7,562 nucleotides of DNA from positions 1 to 7,562 of the forward strand of contig CAIJKT010000583.1 of the NCBI GenBank assembly GCA_903821255.1, in the 5' to 3' direction. The notes beneath the pieces are model-generated. The model did no database searches. It was not told the DNA's origin and saw only the letters and a program-made list of their open reading frames with translations. The DNA is from an uncultured Lentisphaeria bacterium (GTDB lineage: Bacteria; Verrucomicrobiota; Lentisphaeria; Victivallales; Victivallaceae). Below, in pieces: positions 1 to 6,408 of this stretch (positions are counted from its first letter, which is position 1; each line of letters starts with the position of its first letter). Position numbers and translations under genes: made by a program.

Positions 1-239
1 CCGACAATCCCGGTCTGCGGACGGATATGCTGCTGCCGGTTTATAAGGCATCCGCGCGTGCCGTCAGGAATTATCTGCCCTTTAGTGACCAGAGGTTTCA
101 AGGCCTTGGATAAGGTTCTGGTTGACACCTTGAAACGGTCTGAAAGCAGACGGATAGTAGGAAGCATCTCATCGTATTCGCTGTCGCGGATGCTTTTTTC
201 TATTTGCCTTGTTATTTCTGTATGTTTTGATATTTGCAT
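1..239 (-). CDS. GntR-family transcriptional regulator, N-terminal part (runs off left edge)
   Basis: Reading the minus strand from the ATG at 239 gives 79 open codons to the window edge. Residues about 8-65 form a GntR-type winged helix-turn-helix: a first helix (ITRQIEKSIRD), the LPTIRLLSDRFKVS segment, the recognition helix TRTLSKALKPLV, and a wing with KGQIIPDGTRG. After it comes QTGIV, which resembles the first strand of a LacI-type sugar-sensing domain, so the full protein may have the same GntR-plus-LacI architecture as the plus-strand regulator at 1218; that is inference because the sensor lies outside the window. The start is supported by an AAAGAG ribosome binding site about 6 nt upstream and by a consensus promoter at 285-313. 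The frame stays open further upstream, but no better start with a binding site is seen. The protein probably represses or activates a carbohydrate gene set to the left. Confidence 0.85.
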   Translation of the reverse strand, partial: MQISKHTEITRQIEKSIRDSEYDEMLPTIRLLSDRFKVSTRTLSKALKPLVTKGQIIPDGTRGCLINRQQHIRPQTGIV

Positions 240-271
240 TGCAATCTCTTTTAAATTCAAAGTAACACAAC

Positions 272-279
272 TGTAAACA
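272..279. promoter_or_regulatory. Putative operator half-site TGTAAACA at the start of the left regulator transcript
   Basis: TGTAAACA occurs here over the predicted transcription start of the left regulator, and again at 503-510 just downstream of a TTGACA hexamer on the plus strand. The position suits a repressor site. An eight-base match alone is weak evidence, so the assignment is inference. Confidence 0.3.
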
Positions 280-284
280 AGATT

Positions 285-313
285 ATTATAATTCCTTCTC
301 GAAGAAATGTCAA
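285..313 (-). promoter_or_regulatory. Consensus sigma-70 promoter for the left GntR-family gene
   Basis: On the minus strand TTGACA (308-313) is followed by exactly 17 nt and TATAAT (285-290), matching both hexamers perfectly. The predicted transcription start, near 278, leaves a leader of about 40 nt before the ATG at 239. A promoter this strong on a regulator gene suggests that it is held in check by an operator, and TGTAAACA (272-279, plus-strand reading) sits over the predicted start. Confidence 0.85.
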
Positions 314-382
314 TACCTGTTTTAAGAAAAATTGATTTCTCCGTTAAAACAAATTTGGAATGCATTAACGAGGCAGTCAGAT

Positions 383-416
383 CCCCGCTAAAAGTCGGAT
401 TATGTGCCGTTCGGGG
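383..416. other. Nested inverted repeat in the divergent intergenic region
   Basis: CCCCG (383-387) pairs with CGGGG (412-416), and inside it CGG (395-397) can pair with CCG (407-409). The sequence could fold into a GC-rich stem with internal loops. No T-run follows on either strand, so it is not an intrinsic terminator. Its role is unknown. Confidence 0.3.
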
Positions 417-483
417 CCCTTTGCACATGCAAGATATATTTATTTGAAAAAAGCGCTGTTTGAACCTGTTTTCACCATTTTGA

Positions 484-510
484 TTGACATTTTTACTATA
501 TATGTAAACA
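484..510 (+). promoter_or_regulatory. Candidate plus-strand promoter with overlapping inverted repeat
   Basis: TTGACA (484-489) is a perfect -35 hexamer. The best -10 at usable spacing is TAAACA (505-510, 15-nt spacer), which is poor. The space between holds the inverted repeat TTTAC-TATATAT-GTAAA (492-508), which looks like an operator and includes most of the second TGTAAACA copy (503-510). If active, the promoter would transcribe the repeat-rich region and could reach the regulator at 1218. The weak -10 keeps confidence low. Confidence 0.35.
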
Positions 511-583
511 GTCACGATTTTTAATAGTAATGGTATTGAATGGATCGGGTAAAGGTTAAACTTAACTAAGAGAGGAATATAGC

Positions 584-1240
584 TTGTGCACAATGGATGA
601 GATTTTCTTGTTGCGTCGTCGTCCGTTTCGGATGGATGCCAGGAGTATATACAGCGGGCCGTGCTGTACAGCATGTGTCCAGGATGTCCAAAACGGGTGT
701 GAAAACTGTAATACATTATATTCAACGACGCTCCAACGACTCGGAGTGTTTATGAAAACTGTAATACATTATACTCAGGATGTCTCTAACATCCCGGGAA
801 TCGGCAAAATTTCATTTTGCCATTTGTTAATAAAAAACTTAACCAGACCATCGGGAACGGAGTTAGAAATGTTGTTGAATCCTGAAAATAGTTGTGCTCA
901 AGTGGTCTCCAAGATATCCGGAATGCTGGACAGTCTTTGCAGATTCTCCGCACAGGCAGTGTCCAGATTGTCCAAAATGACAAAATTGTATTTTATTAAG
1001 ATATTTCTTAACCGGCTGCCGGAAACGCGGACAGAACAATACTGCATATCCGGTGTCCGGATTGTCCAAAATGGTAAATGGCGCCAAACAATAACAAATT
1101 GGAATAATTTTATTTATCAAAAAACAGATCAGGTATTGACTTTGCAGTTGGATGGAGTTAAACTATACATCAAGGAACAAGTCGGAACAACGAAGAACAT
1201 CTGGGCGGATAGGTATTATGATAGAATCTCGACAAATTAA
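584..1240 (+). CDS. Doubtful 218-codon open frame across the repeat region
   Basis: A TTG at 584 follows AGAGGA (571-576) with 7 nt spacing, and the frame stays open for 218 codons, which is long for AT-rich intergenic DNA. The product is rich in cysteine near its N-terminus (CC, C, C, C within residues about 27-43) and resembles no family I know. Several points argue against a gene. DNA repeats inside it are read in different frames: TGTCC copies A and C share one frame, copy B another, and the two copies of the 25-bp repeat are 53 bp apart. There is no signal peptide, no recognisable domain and no regular codon preference. The frame also runs 23 nt into the well-supported regulator at 1218. 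I think it is more likely structured non-coding or repeat-derived DNA, but the ribosome binding site means a leader peptide or small protein cannot be excluded. Confidence 0.2.
   Translation: MCTMDEIFLLRRRPFRMDARSIYSGPCCTACVQDVQNGCENCNTLYSTTLQRLGVFMKTVIHYTQDVSNIPGIGKISFCHLLIKNLTRPSGTELEMLLNPENSCAQVVSKISGMLDSLCRFSAQAVSRLSKMTKLYFIKIFLNRLPETRTEQYCISGVRIVQNGKWRQTITNWNNFIYQKTDQVLTLQLDGVKLYIKEQVGTTKNIWADRYYDRISTN
700..777 (+). repeat. 25-bp direct repeat, two copies 53 bp apart
   Basis: Positions 700-724 and 753-777 match at 24 of 25 bases (the single difference is T721 versus C774), including 21 identical bases in a row beginning TGAAAACTGTAATAC. Between them CAACGAC also occurs twice (723-729 and 734-740). 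The 53-bp period is not a multiple of three, so the repeat is not a protein repeat. Confidence 0.75.
803..821. other. Perfect 8-bp hairpin GGCAAAAT-TTC-ATTTTGCC
   Basis: The arms at 803-810 and 814-821 are exact reverse complements separated by three bases. No T-run follows on either strand, so it is not a typical terminator. It may be part of a structured leader RNA or a protein-binding palindrome. Confidence 0.45.
926..966 (+). other. Putative stem-loop CTGGACA...TGTCCAG at repeat copy B
   Basis: CTGGACA (926-932) and TGTCCAG (960-966) are exact reverse complements, with 27 nt between them. The corresponding stem in copy C uses CGGACA (1028-1033) and TGTCCG (1054-1059): the T927-A965 pair becomes C1028-G1059, a compensatory change that supports a real structure. 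Confidence 0.4.
1048..1062. promoter_or_regulatory. Palindrome ATCCGG-TGT-CCGGAT upstream of the regulator
   Basis: Two perfect 6-bp arms flank a 3-bp centre, overlapping repeat copy C and about 75 bp upstream of the candidate promoter of the 1218 regulator. A smaller palindrome, TGGCGCCA, follows at 1079-1086. Either could be an operator, perhaps for autoregulation, but no second copy was found before the other genes here. Confidence 0.3.
1136..1164 (+). promoter_or_regulatory. Candidate sigma-70 promoter of the regulator operon
   Basis: TTGACT (1136-1141, five of six) is followed by 17 nt and TAAACT (1159-1164, four of six, with the important first, second and last bases correct). Transcription would start near 1171 and leave a leader of about 47 nt before the ATG at 1218. 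The 11 bases CAGGTATTGAC (1130-1140) around the -35 recur exactly at the -35 of the left regulator promoter (309-319, opposite strand). Confidence 0.5.
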
Positions 1241-2306
1241 AAATATCTTTGCTTATCAGACGCTTGAAAATGATCTGCGTCAGATGATTTTCAGGAATGA
1301 ACTGCAATATGACAGTGCGATTACTCCGGAGACGGAACTTGCGCAGCAATACAATATCGGCAGGAACACAGTGCGAAAAGCGCTTTCCAATCTGGAAAAG
1401 GAAGGGCTTATCCGCAAAGTGCACGGAAGAGGAACTTTTGTAATACATCCTGATGAACGCCCCGTCCATGCACCGGCAAAATTGAAAATAACATTAGTGA
1501 TTCCTGAAGATAAGAGTACGCTTGCCGGGAATTTTTATGACAGGAACTTTGTTGCCGGAGTCAGGGAGCATATCTTCATGTCAAATACCGAAATTACCGT
1601 TGCCAACCCCGCAGAGCTTTCTTTTAAAAGTCTTTACAGCAGTTTCGGTTCAGGGGCGTTGAATGGCATAATATGGGAACGCCCTGCAAAAGAGACTTTT
1701 CCGCTTATCGAGAAATTAAGGGACGAAAAAGTGCCTCAGGTTACTATCAGCCGGAGCATTCCAGGCATCCCCGGCGTCTTTTTTGACGTGGACAGGAGTA
1801 TCCAGGAAACCATTAAATTTCTAACGAAAATCGGGCATAGGAATATCGCCTTTATTGATGTGGAGCGGAATTATCCTATTTTTATCAACAGGCAGCGGAC
1901 ATTTCTGGAAATGCTTAGAAAGATGGGACATGAATGTCCGGAAAAATATCTGTGCCGTTTTGCCAGGCCCGGGAATTATGACGAAAAACTTGATCAGATT
2001 CCACCCGTGACGGCGATTATCGCATCAAGCTTCATCATAGATCACCTGTATTCGTGGTTCGAGCGGAAAGGGCTCAATGTTCCCGAGGATATCTCGCTGA
2101 TTGCCCTTTCGGCTGAAAATTCGATAGAACTTAAAAATCACCCGGAAATGAGCGCCATCATCGATCCTCGCCGGGAAATAGGTAAAGTCGCCATGGAAAT
2201 GCTGGAAGGAATTATTGCCGGCATGGATGTCTCCATTGCGCCCAGGAAAATACGCGGTGAGCTGATCATGAGAAAAAGTTGCATATCCCCGGTTTCAAAA
2301 CTATAA
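1218..2306 (+). CDS. GntR/LacI-type (AraR-like) transcriptional regulator
   Basis: This 362-residue regulator has a GntR winged helix-turn-helix at about residues 10-75 (TLENDLRQMI, ETELAQQYNIGRNTVRKALS, then the wing GLIRKVHGRGTFVI) and a LacI/periplasmic-binding-protein sensor at about 85-355. Sensor hallmarks are ITLVIPED at its first strand, FLTKIGHRNIAFIDVE in the middle, and GLNVPEDISLIALS followed by AIIDPRREIGKVAMEML near the C-terminus. Bacillus AraR has the same architecture and binds a sugar that releases it from DNA; a sugar ligand is therefore likely here, though its identity cannot be read. An in-frame ATG at 1152 was rejected because it lacks a ribosome binding site, would start inside the candidate promoter, and adds 22 residues outside the domain. 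The chosen ATG has a modest GGATAGG upstream, with only 4 nt of spacing. It is probably the first gene of an operon and regulates the genes that follow. Confidence 0.9.
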   Translation: MIESRQIKNIFAYQTLENDLRQMIFRNELQYDSAITPETELAQQYNIGRNTVRKALSNLEKEGLIRKVHGRGTFVIHPDERPVHAPAKLKITLVIPEDKSTLAGNFYDRNFVAGVREHIFMSNTEITVANPAELSFKSLYSSFGSGALNGIIWERPAKETFPLIEKLRDEKVPQVTISRSIPGIPGVFFDVDRSIQETIKFLTKIGHRNIAFIDVERNYPIFINRQRTFLEMLRKMGHECPEKYLCRFARPGNYDEKLDQIPPVTAIIASSFIIDHLYSWFERKGLNVPEDISLIALSAENSIELKNHPEMSAIIDPRREIGKVAMEMLEGIIAGMDVSIAPRKIRGELIMRKSCISPVSKL

Positions 2307-2321
2307 AGGAAAGGACGTTTT

Positions 2322-3074
2322 ATGAAAACGCAAAAGATGAGAAAGGAATTGAAAACGCATTTCACGCTTATTGAATTGCTCATAACCATCGCCATCATCG
2401 CGATACTGGCATCAATGCTGCTGCCGGCGCTGAACAAAGCGAAGCTGGTGGCTCAACAGGCAAAGTGTACAAGTAATCTCAAGCAATGGTCCATTGCAGG
2501 ACACGCATATATGAGCGATTACATGGATTATTTCCCGCCTGCCAGGCAAATAATAACCGGTCATACTACTGTCACCTGGGTGGACACGCTTTCTGAAGAA
2601 CTTGGGAAACGTACTCTCACCATAAATTCATACCGGTACTTTGCGGACCGTCTCAATCGCAAAGCCATACACAGTTGCCCAAGCGAAACACAGGACGATA
2701 ATGCGAACTCCACGTCGTACCCTGACTATTTGTATAACCGGGATTTAGGAGCTTCATATTCAGACGGAATAACAACCGACACTCAATCAATACTAAAGGC
2801 GTCAAGACTTCCGAAACCGGGAAGAACGCTTTATCTCATTGACGGAATCAGGCTTACCTCCGGCGGGGCTTCTTTCGCCGGAATGATAGATTATGTGAGA
2901 AGGACGGAATACGGCTGGACCAACTGTTCCGTGAACTATACGCGTCATCCCGGCCGGGCCAATGTTCTGTTCGCTGACGGACATAGCGAATCGCGCAACC
3001 ACCCGGTTTACGGGCAATCCCTCGATGTCCAGAATCACGGGGCCGACAATTGGACCAACAACTATTTGTGGTGA
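2322..3074 (+). CDS. Pseudopilin-like protein with prepilin leader and H-X9-DG C-terminus
   Basis: The 250-residue product starts with a basic leader and the type IV pilin-like segment FTLIELL at residues 14-20, including the conserved glutamate E18 at position +5 of the mature form, followed by a hydrophobic helix to about residue 35. Near the C-terminus H209, nine residues, then D219-G220 form an exact H-X9-DG motif (within [13 protein letters not shown]), as in the prepilin-type processing-associated H-X9-DG proteins abundant in Lentisphaerae and Planctomycetes. Such proteins are expected to be anchored in the inner membrane and face the periplasm or join a type II secretion-like pseudopilus; their precise function is not established. 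The residue before F14 is histidine rather than the usual glycine. The gene lies 15 nt after the regulator with a strong AAGGA site 6 nt upstream, so it is probably co-transcribed and linked to export or surface handling of the glycosidase-like protein that follows. Confidence 0.9.
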   Translation: MKTQKMRKELKTHFTLIELLITIAIIAILASMLLPALNKAKLVAQQAKCTSNLKQWSIAGHAYMSDYMDYFPPARQIITGHTTVTWVDTLSEELGKRTLTINSYRYFADRLNRKAIHSCPSETQDDNANSTSYPDYLYNRDLGASYSDGITTDTQSILKASRLPKPGRTLYLIDGIRLTSGGASFAGMIDYVRRTEYGWTNCSVNYTRHPGRANVLFADGHSESRNHPVYGQSLDVQNHGADNWTNNYLW

Positions 3075-3129
3075 AGCAGATTTTTCTCTTGACTGAAAAA
3101 TGTCTCTGATATAAAACAGGAAGTTCTCT

Positions 3130-6100
3130 ATGTTAAAAATGTTCTTGTGTTTCTGCCTGATTTTGCCGTTTGCCGTGTCCGCGGACAGCATATATGACAA
3201 CGCCGTGGAAGTCCCGTTTTTAAAAAGCAGGCCCGGCCTTGACGGCAAGGCGTCACAAGTGAAATGGGATAATGCCAAGCATCTCAGTCTTGTAAAAATG
3301 AATGGCGGCATTGCGGATAATCCTACCGAGATATGGCTGGGGCATGATGAGGATAATCTTTATGTGGCGTTCAAATGTCACGAAAAAGAGATGAAAAATA
3401 TTAAAACCCAATGGCGCAATCAGGAAGAACGCGATAATAATATCTGGACTGACGACTGTGTTGATATCTTCGTTGACCCGTTGAACGGTGATCCCGGTCA
3501 GACTCGGCACATCATCATAAATGCGGCCGGAGTAATCTATGACGAATGCGGGAGTTTCAAGGGCTGGAACAGTCAAACCAGAACTGCTGTCGGCAAAGGC
3601 GAAAATTACTGGACGGTTGAAGCTGAAATTCCATTGGACAACCTTGGGTGCAAGCCAAAAGGCTTTGAGATTTGGAACTGCAACTTCGCAAGAACTAAAA
3701 TATCGCCGTATGAAATAAGCTGTCTGAAATCAGGGGATAAAGCCCCGCTGAAGGATACCCGGTTCTTTATGCCGTTCCGTTTTTCGACTAAAGACAGCTC
3801 GCAGCCGCCTTTTATTATTGAAAGCCTGGGAAGCGGTTTTATTCCGAAAGCCAAAATATCGCTTCCGCAGAGCAGTGTGCCTGGCTACAGGGTGGAACTG
3901 GGCGCCATTTCTGCAAAAGGCACTCCGGCGGCAATGCTGAAAACTGAATGCAAACCGGGAACAGAGACTTCCATTTCCTATCGCCGGGCTCCTGACGATA
4001 TAGCTGTCGCAATCAGGGTATTTGAGACCGGCAAGTCTGAAAAATGCATTTATGAAAATCAAATCGATATTATAAATCAGCATGAAAGCAAAGCTTTAGC
4101 CGGCAGAACAGAAAACCCGCTTTACCGGGAACTGCTGAGTGATGAACCGGCCGGACTTGCCGGGCATGGTTCTTTTACATGGTTGCACGGATTGGTGGAA
4201 CCGTTTATGCGCCCCTTCGCGATGCAGTACGGAACCAGATATGTCGCGGATGAAATGTATAAGATGTTTGCTGATGAAAAACTTCAGGTCGTCATCAATC
4301 AGATGTTTATCACCAGCAAGTATCATGGATATTACAAAAGAGGTGTCGCCAACGGCATGAAGTTTGTCGTGTATCCAATGGCCAACGCAAGCAGGGAACG
4401 CCGCCATACGCCATTTCTGCCGGACCCCGCGGTGCAGTTGGAATATATGAAAGATATTGAGGCTCTGGAACCGCACAGGAGCAATATCTTTGCCGTGTTC
4501 TGGGGCGATGAAGCCGTGGATTTTATAGAAAAGGATGCCATCGAATTTTTTAACAGGAAGAAAGATTCTTATGAATTTATCCGTAATGCCGATGCCGAGG
4601 TGAAGGCAAAATACGGATTCGGCAAATACGGCATTCCCGAATCGGCGGATGATAGAAATCCTTATCGCTGGATTGCATTCAGGCATTGGCTGAATGACCG
4701 GCTTGTCGATTTCTATCGCAGAGCTTACAGGAAAGTAAAATCGATTTCTCCTGACTTGCTTGTCGTTTCCGATGATCCGACGGCCAGGCAGGATATGGTG
4801 TACGGATATAGCGACTTTGCCGGAACTTGTGATATTTTGACGCATCAGCTTTATCCGCTCAAAGAGCCTGACGTTGAGTGTTTCGGTTTTTTGACAAAAT
4901 ATATTACCGATCTCTCAGGCATGCGTGAAGTCTGGCCTGTCATGCATGTGGAAGAATACGCCTGCTCATTCACCCCTGAAGAAACTCTGGAGAAAATCAG
5001 TGAGTCCGTTCGTTGCGGAGCGAGCGGCATTCACTGGTTTTTAAATGATACCGCCAATCTTCGCGCCGGGAAAAAGTATATGCATTTCGAATATTACGGG
5101 GCGCCGGACCGCTGGCAGGTGGAACTCGGCGCCGCAAAAGAATTGGCAAAGATGAACAGACTCCGCTTCCCGGAACCGGACTGCGCTGTCTTTGCGCCGG
5201 AACCGACTATGCGGGCATATCCGGGTGTGGACACCATTCCATCCCGTGCTCTGTATCTCCACTCGTATCTGGCCAGGGGCGTCGGCGCATGGTATAAATT
5301 TATCAACGAAGGAACAATGAAAAATGCCGGTCTTCAGCAGTATAAAGTCATCATGACGGCTGATGCAAAATATGTTTCAAAAGATGCCTTGAAATCTATC
5401 ATGGATTATGTTGCCGGCGGCGGTACAGTGCTGGCGCTGGACCCTGAAGCATTCTCGTTCACTCCCGCAGGCGACAGTCTTGCGTATGAACGTGCGGAAC
5501 TCCTCGGCATAGCCGATTTGTCCAATGCCTTGAGAGATAATCAAATCAATCTCGGCAAATATAAATTATCCACTGCCGGACTCGCCGCATTTAAGATGCA
5601 GCCTGCAAATACTGCCAGAATCACAGGGACTTTTATGTCAGGCAAACCGGCTGTCATAGAGAACTCTTTCGGCAAAGGCAAAGTTGTTACTTTCGCTGTT
5701 AATCCTTGTGATTCGCGTCTGGCCGGAAATCCGGAATGGAAACGCTTCTTTCTTGAATACCTGGCCGGCGCTGGAGTCAAGACCAGACAGGATATATGGC
5801 GTTTCAAGCTTCCATCCAGCATTATAAAAAATGCTCCGGCGCCGGAAGGCTTATGCCTGACCGGGAACTATGTGCAATGGAGGCAGTTCAAGCCGGTTAT
5901 AACCGCAAATACCGCTGCTGCAGGCGTTTATTCCTGTACTCCGGCTCCGGACAGCCCGCAGGAATCCGGCAGCATTAAAAAAGATAATATTCCTTTTGAG
6001 CAGGGCAATCTGACTGATCGCCTGCGCGCAATTTACGGGGGGAATGCAGATCTGGGGAAAAGCAATATAAATCAATGGGTGGCAGGGTGGAATACGGCAG

Positions 6101-6408
6101 GTCCGATTTCCATTGACTTCGACTTTAAGAAATCCTGCCCGATAGACCGGGTCGTCATATTCTATCAGAAATATTTAAGAGATGTTGTTGTAAGTGTTTC
6201 CGAAGATGGCAAAAACTGGACGGAGACAAGATTTCCGCTTCTGGCAAATGATAATCAGAACCCTGAAGATGTTTATGACAAAGTATTCCGGCTGCCCAAT
6301 CATCCAGGCGGACGTTTTGTGCGTATCAGTTTTGCATCTCCGTCAAACCCCGATGAGAGCAGACTGATTTTGGGTGAAGTTGAAGTATGGACTACCGGAA
6401 GTGAATAA
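3130..6408 (+). CDS. Secreted multidomain glycoside hydrolase-like protein (CBM9-like, TIM barrel, F5/8 type C)
   Basis: This 1092-residue protein begins with a signal peptide (hydrophobic residues 4-16, likely cleavage after A18 in AVSA-DS). Residues about 25-215 resemble a family 9 carbohydrate-binding module (WTDDCVDIFVDP at 106-117, YWTVEAEIP at 160-168). Residues about 330-660 look like a TIM-barrel glycosidase of the GH42/clan GH-A type: FWGDE ending at E461 suits the acid/base on strand 4, and HVEEY (E608 or E609) suits the nucleophile on strand 7. Residues about 680-890 resemble the beta-galactosidase trimerisation (glutaminase-like) domain, with YKVIMTADAKYVSKDALKSI at 738 and GKGKVVTFAVNP. 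Residues about 955-1090 form an F5/8 type C (discoidin) domain ending in GEVEVWTTGSE. The likely role is binding and cleaving a galactose-type or other glycan outside the cytoplasm; the substrate is unknown. AGGAAG lies 6 nt before the ATG, and the 55-nt gap behind the pseudopilin gene has no convincing terminator, which suggests one operon. Confidence 0.85.
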   Translation: MLKMFLCFCLILPFAVSADSIYDNAVEVPFLKSRPGLDGKASQVKWDNAKHLSLVKMNGGIADNPTEIWLGHDEDNLYVAFKCHEKEMKNIKTQWRNQEERDNNIWTDDCVDIFVDPLNGDPGQTRHIIINAAGVIYDECGSFKGWNSQTRTAVGKGENYWTVEAEIPLDNLGCKPKGFEIWNCNFARTKISPYEISCLKSGDKAPLKDTRFFMPFRFSTKDSSQPPFIIESLGSGFIPKAKISLPQSSVPGYRVELGAISAKGTPAAMLKTECKPGTETSISYRRAPDDIAVAIRVFETGKSEKCIYENQIDIINQHESKALAGRTENPLYRELLSDEPAGLAGHGSFTWLHGLVEPFMRPFAMQYGTRYVADEMYKMFADEKLQVVINQMFITSKYHGYYKRGVANGMKFVVYPMANASRERRHTPFLPDPAVQLEYMKDIEALEPHRSNIFAVFWGDEAVDFIEKDAIEFFNRKKDSYEFIRNADAEVKAKYGFGKYGIPESADDRNPYRWIAFRHWLNDRLVDFYRRAYRKVKSISPDLLVVSDDPTARQDMVYGYSDFAGTCDILTHQLYPLKEPDVECFGFLTKYITDLSGMREVWPVMHVEEYACSFTPEETLEKISESVRCGASGIHWFLNDTANLRAGKKYMHFEYYGAPDRWQVELGAAKELAKMNRLRFPEPDCAVFAPEPTMRAYPGVDTIPSRALYLHSYLARGVGAWYKFINEGTMKNAGLQQYKVIMTADAKYVSKDALKSIMDYVAGGGTVLALDPEAFSFTPAGDSLAYERAELLGIADLSNALRDNQINLGKYKLSTAGLAAFKMQPANTARITGTFMSGKPAVIENSFGKGKVVTFAVNPCDSRLAGNPEWKRFFLEYLAGAGVKTRQDIWRFKLPSSIIKNAPAPEGLCLTGNYVQWRQFKPVITANTAAAGVYSCTPAPDSPQESGSIKKDNIPFEQGNLTDRLRAIYGGNADLGKSNINQWVAGWNTAGPISIDFDFKKSCPIDRVVIFYQKYLRDVVVSVSEDGKNWTETRFPLLANDNQNPEDVYDKVFRLPNHPGGRFVRISFASPSNPDESRLILGEVEVWTTGSE

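Larger units (their letters stand above)
675..1073. repeat. Family of three TGTCC-based repeats
   Basis: Three related sites are built as two tandem 9-mers starting with TGTCC: TGTCCAGGATGTCCAAAA (676-693), TGTCCAGATTGTCCAAAA (960-977) and TGTCCGGATTGTCCAAAA (1054-1071). All three are preceded by G; the last two also share a following TG and differ at one base. The last two each have an upstream partner (CTGGACA at 926-932 and CGGACA at 1028-1033) able to pair with the first TGTCC unit. Because the copies fall in different reading frames, the pattern is conserved at DNA or RNA level. I cannot assign it to a named repeat family. Confidence 0.6.

Noticed and set aside
58..276. 72-codon plus-strand open frame at the left edge
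   Set aside because: It is antisense to the GntR-family reading frame, which has a good domain, ribosome binding site and consensus promoter.
675..1073. CRISPR array or integron attC sites
   Set aside because: The repeats are unevenly spaced (about 284 and 94 bp) with no uniform spacers, and no paired GTTRRRY/RYYYAAC core sites, cas genes or integrase are seen.
1152..1217. Upstream in-frame ATG giving a 384-residue regulator
   Set aside because: No ribosome binding site precedes it, it overlaps the candidate promoter, and the added residues lie outside the GntR domain.
3080..3101. TTTTTC...GAAAAA hairpin as a terminator between the pseudopilin and glycosidase-like genes
   Set aside because: The stem is almost all A-T and no T-run follows it, so it is unlikely to stop transcription.
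3089..3115. TTGACT and TATAAA before the glycosidase-like gene as a promoter
   Set aside because: The spacer is only 15 nt and the transcript would start within the ribosome binding site, so a chance match is more likely.
4096..4845. 249-codon minus-strand open frame inside the glycosidase-like gene
   Set aside because: It lies wholly antisense to a gene with clear domains, and its product shows no recognisable domain.
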